Positions 1 through 9,256 of a stretch of DNA of 64,000 nt are shown here, in pieces. Every line of letters begins with the position of its first letter. Positions within the stretch are counted from its first letter, which is position 1. The DNA comes from Stutzerimonas nosocomialis (lineage in GTDB: Bacteria; Pseudomonadota; Gammaproteobacteria; Pseudomonadales; Pseudomonadaceae), in assembly GCF_005876855.1 (NCBI RefSeq), contig NZ_QLAE01000003.1, positions 1-64,000 on the forward strand, read 5' to 3'. Under the pieces are notes generated by a model. The model made no database searches. It was not told where the DNA came from and saw only the letters and a list, made by a program, of their open reading frames with translations. Position numbers and translations under genes: made by a program.

Positions 1-332
1 CCTGCACCAGCATCTGGTCGAGCAGCGTGAGCCGTAGCCGGCCTGGAAACGCTGATCGTACCGAGGGCGGTGGGCGCCGCCGCCCTGTCCGGTGATCGCC
101 ATGCCGGCACCATCCGAACCACGGGCGCTCTCAGCTGTACCTGATGCGCCGAGCCTGGCTCGCCGGCGCCGGCGCTCATCGCCCGCTTGTCTTAACCGCC
201 AAGCCTAAAGGCACAGGCTGCGGTGGCAGCACGAGGCGATGCCTCGACGGGCGGGATATCGAGGACGCGCCCGGCAGCACAAAAAAAGGCGCCGGATTTC
301 TCCGGCGCCTTTTTCATTTCACGGGGGCTCGA
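1..332. other. Left-edge region without a supported complete gene
   Basis: No complete gene is supported here. A short plus-strand open frame enters from the left edge and stops with TAG at 35-37, so the last residues of a truncated gene could end there, but a dozen codons cannot identify it. The rest is noncoding up to the terminator at 281-314 that closes the symporter operon. Confidence 0.4.
281..314 (-). terminator. Rho-independent terminator of the symporter operon
   Basis: A perfect 9-bp stem, GGCGCCGGA (288-296) with TCCGGCGCC (301-309), encloses a TTTC loop. It is flanked by A7 on the left and T5 on the right. Read on the minus strand it follows the symporter stop codon by about 20 bp and ends in a U7 tract. 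The T5 on the other side means it could also stop plus-strand transcripts. Confidence 0.9.
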
Positions 333-2099
333 TCAATGATCGATGGCCGCCCCGGCTCCACGCGGTACGCGGATGTCTTCGATCAGCGTCTGGATTTCAG
401 CTGGCGGCGGCGCGGTGAACTTGGCGACGACCACGGCAGCGACGAAGTTGAAGATCATGCCCAGGGTACCGATACCTTCCGGCGAAATGCCGAACCACCA
501 CTCGTTCGGGCCCGCGGTCGGGTTGATGAACTTGTAGTAGACGATGTAGCAGAAGGTGAACGACAGCCCGACGATCATGCCGGCGATGGCGCCTTCCTTG
601 TTCATCTTCTTGGAGAAGATCCCCATGACGATGACCGGGAAGAACGAGGCCGCCGCAAGACCGAAGGCGAACGCCACCACCTGCGCCACGAAGGCGGGCG
701 GGTAGATGCCGAACAGGCCGGCGATGACCACCGCGACACCTGCCGCGATACGTGCGGCCAGCAGTTCTCCCTTCTCGCTGATGTCCGGCTTGATGTTGCT
801 CTTGAGCAGGTCGTGGGAGATCGACGTCGAGATCACCAGCAGCAGACCGGCCGCCGTCGACAGTGCAGCCGCCAGGCCGCCCGCGGCGATCAGCGCGATC
901 ACCCAGCCCGGCAGGCCGGCGATTTCAGGGTTGGCCAGAACCATGATGTCGTTGTCGACGTAGAGCTCGGACGCAGCCGGCGTAGGCGCGTTGGTCAGCA
1001 GGCGCTCGCCCGACGCCCCGCGATCGGCGGCGTAGGTCGGCTTGCCGGCGAAGGCAGCGCCCGGGCCGTACTGGATGACGCCGTCGTTGTTCTTGTCCAT
1101 CCAGGCGATCAGGCCCGCGTTTTCCCAGGTCTTGAACCAGTCCGGCACTTCGGCGTAGCTGGTGTTGGGGACCGAGGTCAGCAGGTTGGTCCGCGCGAAG
1201 GCGGCGACTGCCGGAGCGGTGGTGTAGAGGATGGCGATGAACAGCAGGGCGTAACCGGCCGACTTGCGCGCGTCACGCACGGTCGGGGTGGTGAAGAAGC
1301 GAACGATCACGTGGGGCAGGCCCGCGGTACCGACCATCAGCGCCATGGTGATGAAGAAGATGTCGGTGGTGGACTTGCTGCCATCGGTATACGGCGTGAA
1401 GCCCAGTTCCGCGCCCAGGCCGTTGAGGCGGTCCAGCACGGACTCGCCGGTGCCGGTGACTTCGCTGCCGAAGCCCAGCTGCGGGATCGGGTTGCCGGTG
1501 ACCATCATCGAGATGAAGATCGCCGGCACCATGTAGGCGAAGATCATCACGCAGTACTGCGCCACCTGGGTGTAGGTGATGCCCTTCATGCCGCCGAGCA
1601 CGGAGTAGAAGAACACGATCGCCATGCCGATCATCACGCCGGTGTTGATGTCGACTTCCAGGTAACGCGAGAAGACGATACCGACGCCGCGCATCTGCCC
1701 GGCCACGTAGGTGAAGGAGATGAAGATCACGCAGATCACGGCCACGACGCGCGCGGTTTGCGAGTAGTAGCGCGTACCGACGAACTCGGGGACGGTGAAC
1801 TTGCCGAACTTGCGCAGGTAGGGCGCCAGGCACATGGCCAGGAGCACGTAGCCGCCGGTCCAGCCCATCAGGTACACCGAGCCGTCGTAGCCGGCGAAGG
1901 CGATGATGCCCGCCATGGAGATGAACGAGGCCGCCGACATCCAGTCAGCGCCGGTCGCCATGCCGTTGAGTACCGGGTGCACGCCCTTGCTCGCGACGTA
2001 GTACTCGCTGGTCGAACCCGCGCGGGTCCAGATGGCGATGCCGATATAAAGCGCGAAGGTCGCGCCGACGAAGAGGTAAATCAGGGTTTGGGTATCCAT
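333..2099 (-). CDS. Sodium:solute symporter (ActP-like, VC_2705 subfamily)
   Basis: A 588-residue integral membrane protein of the sodium:solute symporter family, predicted to bring a small carboxylate such as acetate into the cell with a cation. The chain is a series of about a dozen hydrophobic segments, starting with one at residues 5-25. GADWMSAASF near residues 51-60 is typical of the family's first core helices. A hydrophilic insert of roughly 60 residues near position 330-390 is a mark of the VC_2705 subfamily. The gene follows the DUF4212 gene by 10 bp, a pairing characteristic of this subfamily, so the two should be one operon. The true substrate cannot be read from sequence; acetate is inferred from ActP homology. 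Confidence 0.88.
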   Translation of the reverse strand: MDTQTLIYLFVGATFALYIGIAIWTRAGSTSEYYVASKGVHPVLNGMATGADWMSAASFISMAGIIAFAGYDGSVYLMGWTGGYVLLAMCLAPYLRKFGKFTVPEFVGTRYYSQTARVVAVICVIFISFTYVAGQMRGVGIVFSRYLEVDINTGVMIGMAIVFFYSVLGGMKGITYTQVAQYCVMIFAYMVPAIFISMMVTGNPIPQLGFGSEVTGTGESVLDRLNGLGAELGFTPYTDGSKSTTDIFFITMALMVGTAGLPHVIVRFFTTPTVRDARKSAGYALLFIAILYTTAPAVAAFARTNLLTSVPNTSYAEVPDWFKTWENAGLIAWMDKNNDGVIQYGPGAAFAGKPTYAADRGASGERLLTNAPTPAASELYVDNDIMVLANPEIAGLPGWVIALIAAGGLAAALSTAAGLLLVISTSISHDLLKSNIKPDISEKGELLAARIAAGVAVVIAGLFGIYPPAFVAQVVAFAFGLAAASFFPVIVMGIFSKKMNKEGAIAGMIVGLSFTFCYIVYYKFINPTAGPNEWWFGISPEGIGTLGMIFNFVAAVVVAKFTAPPPAEIQTLIEDIRVPRGAGAAIDH

Positions 2100-2109
2100 G
2101 CTCAGCGCC

Positions 2110-2376
2110 TCACTCTTCGTGCAAATCGTATTTGCGATCGAGTTTGTTCATCATCAGCACGTAGACGAAGATCTCGATGACGAACACATAGATCGATCCC
2201 TGCTGAGCGAACCAGAAGCCCAGGGGGAAACCGAAGAATTGAATGGCGTTGAGTTGGTCGACCAGGAGAATCCCGAAGCCGAATGACACGATGAACCAGA
2301 TCGCAAGGAGCCAGAGCATCAACCGCAAGTTCTCTTTCCAATAAGCCGTTGCGGCCTCTTGTTTGGTACTGGACAT
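2110..2376 (-). CDS. DUF4212 small membrane partner of the symporter
   Basis: An 88-residue protein with two hydrophobic segments (about residues 17-38 and 50-75) separated by a short loop, the usual form of DUF4212 proteins. Family members are encoded directly upstream of VC_2705-type symporters and are thought to be an accessory membrane subunit; no activity is known. The ATG at 2374-2376 is preceded by a clear ribosome site (GGAGGG). Just upstream on the same transcript is an AACAACAACAAAA run that matches the Crc/Hfq target pattern. Confidence 0.85.
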   Translation of the reverse strand: MSSTKQEAATAYWKENLRLMLWLLAIWFIVSFGFGILLVDQLNAIQFFGFPLGFWFAQQGSIYVFVIEIFVYVLMMNKLDRKYDLHEE

Positions 2377-2388
2377 AAGCCCTCCAGA

Positions 2389-2401
2389 TTTTGTTGTTGT
2401 T
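2389..2401 (-). promoter_or_regulatory. Candidate Crc/Hfq binding site (CA motif)
   Basis: On the minus strand the leader reads AACAACAACAAAA directly before the ribosome site of the DUF4212 gene. In pseudomonads AANAANAA next to the start is the established recognition pattern for Hfq with Crc, which blocks translation when preferred carbon sources are present. A symporter for a secondary carbon source is a typical target. The assignment is by motif only. Confidence 0.55.
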
Positions 2402-2685
2402 ATGCAGGGGTCAAGTTAACAGGCATTGCCGACCACGCCGCTAAGACTTTCGTCGCAATCGCCCGTCCTTGAGCGCAACAGAGGGCCAAGCCCCCGTGCC
2501 ACGCGGCTTCGCACGAAGCCTGAACCTGGCCAAAGGCTATCGCTTCCCCGACCTACGCCCCCTTTTCTCGCGCGCCGGAGGATGTTGCGCAGCCGCGCAT
2601 TGCCGATCATCGCGCAGCGGTGACAACAACAAAGGGGGCTCCGGCGCACGCGCGGTCGGCAGCCCGCACCAATCCGGTGAATGCC
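2402..2685. other. Divergent intergenic region, DUF4212 gene / pulA
   Basis: With the adjoining Crc/Hfq motif this forms a gap of about 310 bp between divergently transcribed genes, and should hold both promoters. I see no confident -35/-10 pair. A second CA-rich run, ACAACAACAAAG (about 2622-2633), lies in the presumed pulA leader roughly 55 bp before the chosen start. Confidence 0.4.
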
Positions 2686-5600
2686 ATGTCCAGACCCTCC
2701 CTGCTCCATGCCTGCCTTCCCGTTCTGCTCTCCGGCCTGCTGGCCTCCCAGGTGGCGCTCGCCGCCCCCCTCGATCCGGCACCGGACGAAGCCCTGCTCT
2801 ACTACCAGCGAGGCGATGGCGATTACGCCGGCTGGGGCCTGCACCTGTGGAACACGCCCCAGTGCAGCGGCGTGCGCGAGGAAACCGGCTGGGACCGTCC
2901 CCTGGCCGCCTCGGGCATCGACCCGCAGCTCGGCGCCTACTACCGCATCCCGCTGACGGCGCAGGCGAGCTGCCTGAACCTGATCGTGCACAAGGGCGAC
3001 ACCAAGGACCTCGGCGGACTGGACCACACCTGGCGCCTGGACGAACTCGGCCGCCGGGTGTTCAGCCGCAGCGGTGATCCCCGGCTGTCCGCCACCCCGC
3101 TTTCCGCACCGGGCGTCGCCATCGACGGCGCCCGCGCCCATTGGCTCGATGCCTACACACTGGTGATCCATGAAGGCGAACAGACCGCGTCACGGTTCGA
3201 GTTGCGCTACTCGCCGACGGCTGATATCCGCATCGACGGCGAGCAGCGCAGCGTCCAGGGTGGCCAGGCCCTTGCCCTGCGCCCGGCTACGCTGCGCAAG
3301 GCGCTCAAGGAACAATTCCCGCATCTGGCCGAACAGCCGGCCTATGCCTTCCAGGCCAGAGCCTCACAACTGCGTGAAGCGTTCAAGAGCCAGCTGGTGG
3401 TGGTCGGCTATGACGGCCAGGGCCGGGTCAGCAGCGCAACCCAGGTACAGATGCCGGCCGCGCTGGACCTCTTGTTCAGCCACGAAGGCGAGCTGGGCGC
3501 GCGAATAGACGCCGCGGGCGTCGAGTTCGCGCTCTGGGCGCCGACCGCGCAGCGCGTCAGGCTGCACGTGTTCGACGAGGCCAGGCGCCTGCTGCCCGGC
3601 TTCCCCAGGCCAATGCAGGAACGCCGCGGCGTCTGGCGCTATCACGGCGACCGGCGGCTGGACCGGCACTACTACCAGTACGAGGTCACGGCCTACCACC
3701 CGGCGACCGGGCGGATCGAGACCAGCCTGGTGTCCGACCCCTACGCCCTGAGCCTGTCGGCCAATGGCCAATACGCCCAGGTGGTGAACCTGGACGACCC
3801 CGATCTCAAGCCCGCCGGCTGGGATTCGCTCGAGCGCCCCGGCGTCTCCCACCCCGAAGCGGCCGTCATCTACGAGACCCATGTGCGCGACTTCAGCGCC
3901 AGCGACCGCGAGCTACCGCCCGCGCTGCGCGGCAAGTACCTCGCCTTCGCCCAGCCGCAGAGCCGTGGCGTGCGCCACCTGCAGACACTGCGCGAGGCGG
4001 GCCTGACCCACGTGCAGCTGCTGCCGGTGTTCGACATCGCCACGGTCGACGAGGATCCCGCGCAGCGGGTGGACATCGACGACCCCTTCGCCAGGCTCTG
4101 CGAGCGCTCGGCCAGCGCGCGGGAAACCTGGGCCGGGTATTGCGGCGGGCAGAGCATCCGCTCGGTGCTCGAAGGCTTCGATCCGGCCAGCGGCCAGGCG
4201 CAGGCGCTCCACGACGCGCTACGCGGGCTGGACAGCTTCAACTGGGGCTACGACCCGTTCCACTTCAGCGTGCCGGAAGGCAGCTACGCCAGCGAGGCGG
4301 AAGGTCCCCGGCGCATCCTCGAGTTCCGCCAGATGGTGCAGGCGCTGGCCCAGCGCGACCTCGCGGCGGTGATGGACGTGGTCTACAACCACACCCACGC
4401 CTCGGGCCTGGGCGAACAATCGGTGCTCGACCGGATCGTTCCGGGCTACTACCACCGCCGCGACCCGGTCAGCGGCGCGGTGGAGCAGTCGAGCTGCTGC
4501 GAGAACACCGCCAGCGAACACCGCATGATGGAAAAGCTGATGGTCGACTCGCTGCGGGTCTGGGCGCGCGACTACAAGATCGCCGGCTTTCGCTTCGACC
4601 TGATGGGCCACCACATGCGCAGCAACCTGCAGGCCGCCTACCGCGCCGTGCGGCAGATCGATCCGGACACCTACTTCTACGGCGAAGGCTGGGATTTCGG
4701 CGAAGTGGCCGGCAACGCACGGGGCATCAACGCGACCCAGCTCAACATGGCCGGCACCGGCATCGGCACCTTCAACGATCGCCAGCGCGACGCCGTACGC
4801 GGCGGCAGCCCGTTCGACGGCGGGCTGGACATCCGCCGCAACCAGGGCTTCGCCAACGGCCTGTTCGTGATGCCCAACGAGCTGAACGCGGGCAGCGCCG
4901 AAGAGCGGGCGAGGCTGCTGCACCTGACCGACCTGATCCGCGTGGGGGTGGCCGGCGGTCTGCGTGACTACCGCTTCGTCAGTGCCGACGGAAGCCTGCG
5001 GCGCGGCGCGGAGATCGACTACAACGGCCAGCCGGCCGGCTATACCCTCGACCCGCAGGAGACCATCAACTACGTCTCCAAGCACGACAACCAGACGCTC
5101 TGGGACAACAACCAGTACAAGCTGCCCGCCTCGCTCCCCACCGCCGAGCGGGTGCGCGCGCAGCTGGTCGCCCTGGCGGTGCCGCTGCTCAGCCAGGGCA
5201 TCCCGTTCATTCACATGGGCTCGGACATCCTGCGCTCCAAGTCGATGGAACGTGACAGCTACGATTCGGGCGACTGGTTCAATGCGGTGGACTTCAGCTA
5301 TGCCGACAACAACTGGAACAAGGGCCTGCCGCGGCAGGACAAGGATGGCGACAACTGGCCGCTGATCCGCCAGATCATCGCCGACCCGAACGCGGCCCCG
5401 GCGCCGACCCATATCGAAGCCGCGCGCCAGGGCTTTCTCGAACTGCTGAAGATCCGCAGCGGCAGCCGCCTGTTCCAGCTCGACAGCGCGCGGGAGGTGC
5501 AGCGCCGGTTGCAGTTCCACAACACAGGTCCGCAGCAGTTGCCGGGCGTGCTGGCGTTCAGCCTGGACGACGGCCCGGGCATGGGCCGTGACCTGGACCC

Positions 5601-5802
5601 CAACCACCTGGCGCTGATGGTGGTGGTCAACGCCAGCACCCGCACCGCACGCCTGCCCGGCGCGGCGGGCTACCAGCTGCATCCGGTACTGCGCACCGCG
5701 CATGACCACCGCAGCCGCGAGTCGGCCACGGTCAATGGCGAATTCAGCGTGCCGCCATTGACCACGGCGGTCTTCGTCAAACCCCAGCAGCGCCTGCGCT
5801 GA
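2686..5802 (+). CDS. pulA: Secreted pullulanase-type alpha-1,6-glucosidase (GH13)
   Basis: A 1038-residue debranching enzyme that hydrolyses alpha-1,6 links in pullulan, starch or glycogen. The start at 2686 gives a classical signal peptide (hydrophobic to about residue 26, ending ASQVALA-AP); an earlier in-frame start at 2620 would bury it behind a non-signal extension. After N-terminal starch-binding (PUD/CBM41-like) and CBM48-type domains comes the GH13 barrel with all four conserved regions: [18 protein letters not shown] with nucleophile Asp638, YGEGWDFGE with acid Glu667, and [10 protein letters not shown] with Asp801. The length fits the long pullulanases of Gram-negative bacteria. There is no lipobox, so it is probably periplasmic or secreted. 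No maltodextrin genes are adjacent. It converges on the next gene with a 15-bp gap. Confidence 0.92.
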   Translation: MSRPSLLHACLPVLLSGLLASQVALAAPLDPAPDEALLYYQRGDGDYAGWGLHLWNTPQCSGVREETGWDRPLAASGIDPQLGAYYRIPLTAQASCLNLIVHKGDTKDLGGLDHTWRLDELGRRVFSRSGDPRLSATPLSAPGVAIDGARAHWLDAYTLVIHEGEQTASRFELRYSPTADIRIDGEQRSVQGGQALALRPATLRKALKEQFPHLAEQPAYAFQARASQLREAFKSQLVVVGYDGQGRVSSATQVQMPAALDLLFSHEGELGARIDAAGVEFALWAPTAQRVRLHVFDEARRLLPGFPRPMQERRGVWRYHGDRRLDRHYYQYEVTAYHPATGRIETSLVSDPYALSLSANGQYAQVVNLDDPDLKPAGWDSLERPGVSHPEAAVIYETHVRDFSASDRELPPALRGKYLAFAQPQSRGVRHLQTLREAGLTHVQLLPVFDIATVDEDPAQRVDIDDPFARLCERSASARETWAGYCGGQSIRSVLEGFDPASGQAQALHDALRGLDSFNWGYDPFHFSVPEGSYASEAEGPRRILEFRQMVQALAQRDLAAVMDVVYNHTHASGLGEQSVLDRIVPGYYHRRDPVSGAVEQSSCCENTASEHRMMEKLMVDSLRVWARDYKIAGFRFDLMGHHMRSNLQAAYRAVRQIDPDTYFYGEGWDFGEVAGNARGINATQLNMAGTGIGTFNDRQRDAVRGGSPFDGGLDIRRNQGFANGLFVMPNELNAGSAEERARLLHLTDLIRVGVAGGLRDYRFVSADGSLRRGAEIDYNGQPAGYTLDPQETINYVSKHDNQTLWDNNQYKLPASLPTAERVRAQLVALAVPLLSQGIPFIHMGSDILRSKSMERDSYDSGDWFNAVDFSYADNNWNKGLPRQDKDGDNWPLIRQIIADPNAAPAPTHIEAARQGFLELLKIRSGSRLFQLDSAREVQRRLQFHNTGPQQLPGVLAFSLDDGPGMGRDLDPNHLALMVVVNASTRTARLPGAAGYQLHPVLRTAHDHRSRESATVNGEFSVPPLTTAVFVKPQQRLR

Positions 5803-5817
5803 GGGGATACCCCCCGC

Positions 5818-6345
5818 TCAGCAGTTGGGCTGGCCGGCGGTGTACTTGCGTGACGGGTCGATGGCGGCGTCGAGTTCGCGAATCGCGGAGGTGCCGATCA
5901 GCAGCGGGTAGGTGAAGCGCGAACGGTCGGTGAGGTTGACCTCGATGGTGCGACGCTCGTTGCCCAGGCAGATTTCCATCTCGGCCACCGGACGTTCGGC
6001 GACGTTGGGCGTGGCTTCCTCATCGCCGTCGTCATCGGGGTCGCGGCGTTCCTCGCTGCGCACCTTGATCTCGCTGATACGCACCAGGCGATGCTCGTAG
6101 AGGGTGTCGTCGGCGCCCTCGATGGCCAGGCGAAAGCGCACCCACTCTTCGTCGTCGCGCTCGAAACGCTCGATGTCCTTGGCCGACAGCGAGGCGGTCA
6201 TGGCACCGGTGTCCATCTTCGCCTTGAGCGTCTTGCCGATGTCGTCGACGCGGATGTATTCGTAGCGGCCATAGAGCACCGGGTCGTCGGCGAGAGCCGG
6301 GCCAGCCAGCGCGCAGGCCAGCAACAGGGGTAGGCAACGGCGCAA
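5818..6345 (-). CDS. Exported retropepsin-like (ATP-dependent zinc protease family) protein
   Basis: A 175-residue protein of the RimK-associated family often labelled ATP-dependent zinc protease, whose fold is that of retroviral aspartic proteases. A signal peptide ends near PALADD. The motif KMDTGAMTASL carries the single aspartate expected in this family, which acts as a dimer in retropepsins. A start at TTG 6345 is preferred because AGGAGA lies 6 bp upstream (6352-6357); an earlier TTG at 6366 would place that ribosome site inside the gene. A stretch rich in Asp and Glu (RRDPDDDGDEEA) breaks the core. The substrate is unknown; relatives have been linked to peptidoglycan or glutamate-ligase processes, but the sequence does not decide that. 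Confidence 0.78.
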   Translation of the reverse strand: MRRCLPLLLACALAGPALADDPVLYGRYEYIRVDDIGKTLKAKMDTGAMTASLSAKDIERFERDDEEWVRFRLAIEGADDTLYEHRLVRISEIKVRSEERRDPDDDGDEEATPNVAERPVAEMEICLGNERRTIEVNLTDRSRFTYPLLIGTSAIRELDAAIDPSRKYTAGQPNC

Positions 6346-6712
6346 AAGCGTTCTCCTTCGAAGCAAATGTCAGGGTGAGACAGGGCCCATTGTGCATTCG
6401 TTCGCCCCTCGGTGCAGGCCGGGCCGGCGCCTGGCCGGACGCATTGCCGTCTCGCGCCACCCGGCGCTCAGCCGGTCGGTGCCGTAATGATGGGGCCTGG
6501 GGACGGGTCGGGCGGAACCGATCCCGCCCCCGAAAAAATCTTTACTTCGGGTGTCGGCGCCCCCTCGGATGCGCAACGCTGGCCGATCATCGGGCCATGC
6601 CAGGGCGGTGCCCAGGCGCACCGACGACGCCGGCATTAGACGAACGGCGGTCGAATGTGGCTAATTCACCCGTCTGCAATGCTTGCCAACCTGTTCTGCC
6701 ATGAGGAATCGC
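6346..6712. other. Divergent intergenic region, retropepsin gene / acyltransferase
   Basis: About 365 bp between divergent genes. Apart from ribosome sites at each end and a small CCCGAA/TTCGGG hairpin near 6525-6552, I see nothing: no convincing operator, RNA gene or small ORF. Confidence 0.4.
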
Positions 6713-7609
6713 ATGGGTCGTGTGTTCACCGGCGTGCTCGTCATCGCCCTTCTGTTGCTCAATACCCTGGTGCTGATCGGACCGATGATGGTGCTGGCCG
6801 TCATCCGGCTGGTGCCTGTCCAGGCCGTCCGCGACGCCTGCTCCAGGGGCGTGATGTGGATCGCCGAAAGCTGGGCCGAGATCGACAAGCTGATCTTCGC
6901 CTGGCTCACTCCGACCGTGTGGGACATTCGCGGCGGCGAAGGGCTGCGCCGCGACACTTCGTACCTGGTGATCAGCAACCACCAGTCGTGGGTCGACATC
7001 CCGGCGCTGGTGCAGGTGTTCAACCGCAAGGCGCCCTACTTCAAGTTCTTCCTGAAAAAGGAACTGATCTGGATCCCCTTCCTCGGCGCGGCCTTCTGGG
7101 CGCTCGACTATCCGTTCATGAAACGCTACTCCAAGGCCTATCTCGCGCGGCACCCGGAGATGAAGGGCAAGGACCTGGAGATCACCCGGCGCGCCTGCGA
7201 GAAGTTCAAGCGCCTGCCGGTGACCATCGTCAACTACCTGGAAGGGACGCGCTTCACCTCCGTCAAGCAGGCGCAGCAGGCCTCGCCCTACCAGTACCTG
7301 CTCAAGCCCAAGGCCGGCGGCGTGGCTTTCGTGCTGGCGAGCCTGGGCGAGCAGCTCGACGCGATCCTCGATGTCACGGTGATCTACCCGGGCACCCGCA
7401 TCCCCGGCTTCTGGGAGCTGATCAGCGGGCAGGTGCCGCGGGTGATCGTCGACATCCGCACCCTGCCGCTGGAGCCGGCGCTGTGGCAGGGCGACTACGA
7501 GAACGACCCGGTGTTTCGCCAGTTCCTGCAGGGCTGGGTCAGCGACCTGTGGGCCGAGAAGGACGCCCGTATCGCCGAACTGCGCCAGGAGCGGCACCTC
7601 GACCGTTGA
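6713..7609 (+). CDS. PlsC/YihG-type acyltransferase
   Basis: A 298-residue membrane-associated acyltransferase of the lysophosphatidate family, expected to move a fatty acyl chain onto a glycerophospholipid precursor. A hydrophobic segment of about 25 residues follows the start. The family catalytic motif NHQSWVD (H-x4-D) lies near residues 86-92, and the substrate-binding EGTR motif is in YLEGTRFT about 90 residues later. The start at 6713 is chosen because GAGGAA lies 4 bp upstream; in-frame starts at 6701 (ATG) and 6683 (TTG) are less well placed. The length and the long C-terminal part resemble YihG rather than the essential PlsC. Confidence 0.85.
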   Translation: MGRVFTGVLVIALLLLNTLVLIGPMMVLAVIRLVPVQAVRDACSRGVMWIAESWAEIDKLIFAWLTPTVWDIRGGEGLRRDTSYLVISNHQSWVDIPALVQVFNRKAPYFKFFLKKELIWIPFLGAAFWALDYPFMKRYSKAYLARHPEMKGKDLEITRRACEKFKRLPVTIVNYLEGTRFTSVKQAQQASPYQYLLKPKAGGVAFVLASLGEQLDAILDVTVIYPGTRIPGFWELISGQVPRVIVDIRTLPLEPALWQGDYENDPVFRQFLQGWVSDLWAEKDARIAELRQERHLDR

Positions 7610-7689
7610 CCCGGCGCGGCACGGGCGGCCCGGTTTATCGCCGGGCGCCCTGCTAAACTGCCTGCCGTTTCCCTTCTGAAGATACCGCC

Positions 7690-9069
7690 GTGTCCAGCTC
7701 CGCCTTTTCCAGCCTCCCCCTGTCGGCCGCCATGCTGGCCAACCTCGAATCCCTCGGCTACGCGCAGATGACACCGATCCAGGCGCAAAGCCTGCCGGTG
7801 ATGCTCAAGGGCAAGGACCTCATCGCCCAGGCAAAGACCGGCAGCGGCAAGACCGCGGCCTTCGGCATCGCCCTGCTCGACCCGCTCAACCCGCGCTACT
7901 TCGGCTGCCAGGCGCTGGTGCTCTGCCCGACCCGCGAACTGGCCGACCAGGTGGCCAAGGAGATTCGCCGGCTGGCGCGCAGCGCCGACAACATCAAGGT
8001 GCTCACCCTCTGCGGCGGCGTGCCGTTCGGCCCGCAGATCGGCTCGCTGGAGCACGGCGCGCACGTCATCGTCGGCACCCCGGGACGCATCCAGGAGCAC
8101 CTGAAGAAAGGCACGCTCGTGCTCGACGGGCTCAACACCCTGGTGCTCGACGAAGCCGACCGCATGCTCGACATGGGCTTCTACGACGCCATCGCCGAGA
8201 TCATCGGCCAGACCCCGGCCAAGCGGCAGACGCTGCTGTTCTCGGCCACCTACCCGGCCGGCATCAAGCAGCTGTCGGCGACCTTCATGCGCGACCCGCA
8301 GCAGGTCAAGGTCGAGGCCTTGCACGACGACCAGCAGATCGAGCAGCGCTTCTACGAGATCGACCCGCAGCAGCGGATGGACGCGGTGGTGCGGCTGCTC
8401 GACAGCTTCCGCCCCGAATCCTGCGTGGCGTTCTGCTTCACCAAGCAGCAGTGCCAGGACCTGGTCGAGCACCTCACCGCCGAGGGCATTTCGGCGGCGG
8501 CGCTGCACGGCGACCTGGAGCAGCGCGACCGCGACCAGGTGCTGGCGATGTTCGCCAACCGCAGCCTCTCGGTGCTGGTGGCCACCGACGTCGCCGCGCG
8601 CGGGCTGGATATCGAGACGCTGGACATGGTCATCAACGTCGAGCTCGCGCGCGATGCCGAGATCCACGTCCACCGGGTCGGCCGTACCGGTCGCGCCGGG
8701 CACAAGGGCCTGGCCGTGAGCCTGGTGGCGCCGGCCGAAGCACAGCGCGCCCGGGCGATCGAGGAACTGCAGCGCGCGCCGCTGAACTGGCACCCGCTCT
8801 CGAGCCTCAAGCCCAGGGCCGGCGAGCCGCTGCAACCGCCGATGAAAACCCTCTGCATCGCTGCCGGACGCAAGGAAAAGCTGCGCCCCGGCGACATCCT
8901 CGGCGCCCTGACCGGCGAGGCCGGCATCGCCGGCGCGCAGGTCGGCAAGATCGCGCTGTTCGACTACCAGGCCTTCGTCGCGGTGGAGCGCAGCGTCGCC
9001 CGCCAGGCGCTCAAGCGGCTCAACGAGGGCAAGATCAAGGGCCGCTCGCTGAAGGTGCGCGTCCTCTGA
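7690..9069 (+). CDS. dbpA: ATP-dependent RNA helicase DbpA
   Basis: A 459-residue DEAD-box helicase that remodels 23S rRNA during assembly of the large ribosomal subunit. Motifs run in order: Q motif (GYAQMTPIQAQSLP), Walker A (AKTGSGKT), PTRELA, TPGR, DEAD, SAT, then the second RecA domain with ATDVAARGLD and HRVGRTGRAG. The last roughly 75 residues form the DbpA-type RNA-binding domain that recognises hairpin 92 of 23S rRNA, which separates it from other DEAD-box proteins. The start is GTG. It appears to be transcribed alone. Confidence 0.95.
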   Translation: MSSSAFSSLPLSAAMLANLESLGYAQMTPIQAQSLPVMLKGKDLIAQAKTGSGKTAAFGIALLDPLNPRYFGCQALVLCPTRELADQVAKEIRRLARSADNIKVLTLCGGVPFGPQIGSLEHGAHVIVGTPGRIQEHLKKGTLVLDGLNTLVLDEADRMLDMGFYDAIAEIIGQTPAKRQTLLFSATYPAGIKQLSATFMRDPQQVKVEALHDDQQIEQRFYEIDPQQRMDAVVRLLDSFRPESCVAFCFTKQQCQDLVEHLTAEGISAAALHGDLEQRDRDQVLAMFANRSLSVLVATDVAARGLDIETLDMVINVELARDAEIHVHRVGRTGRAGHKGLAVSLVAPAEAQRARAIEELQRAPLNWHPLSSLKPRAGEPLQPPMKTLCIAAGRKEKLRPGDILGALTGEAGIAGAQVGKIALFDYQAFVAVERSVARQALKRLNEGKIKGRSLKVRVL

Positions 9070-9084
9070 GCGCTGCCCGATAAC

Positions 9085-9141
9085 GCGGCGTCTGCCCTTC
9101 GCCCGCCGTCGCCCGATCACCGGGTGACGGACGGACGCCGC
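9085..9141 (+). other. Structured hairpin downstream of dbpA
   Basis: Outer arms GCGGCGTC (9085-9092) and GACGCCGC (9134-9141) pair perfectly. Inside them is a second, imperfect stem around CGTCGCCCG / CGGGTGACG. There is no T-run, so it could be a Rho-assisted 3' end, a processing site or simply a folded spacer. Confidence 0.4.
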
Positions 9142-9195
9142 CGCGGCCGTTTCGGTACAGGCCTTGCTTTGCTGAAGATTCTTCCGCCCTTCCTG

Positions 9196-9208
9196 TGACA
9201 GGCTGTCA
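9196..9208. promoter_or_regulatory. Perfect small palindrome upstream of yccS
   Basis: TGACAG-G-CTGTCA, 13 bp with 6-bp arms, about 50 bp before the yccS start. This is operator-like geometry but no regulator can be named. Confidence 0.25.
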
Positions 9209-9256
9209 TGAACAGCGTCCAAGATCGGCATTCGCTTCGAGACAGGGCCGTTCTGC

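Noticed and set aside
144-2180. A 678-codon plus-strand open frame opposite the symporter gene
   Set aside because: Arg/Asp/His-rich shadow of the symporter; runs through a terminator hairpin and has no ribosome site.
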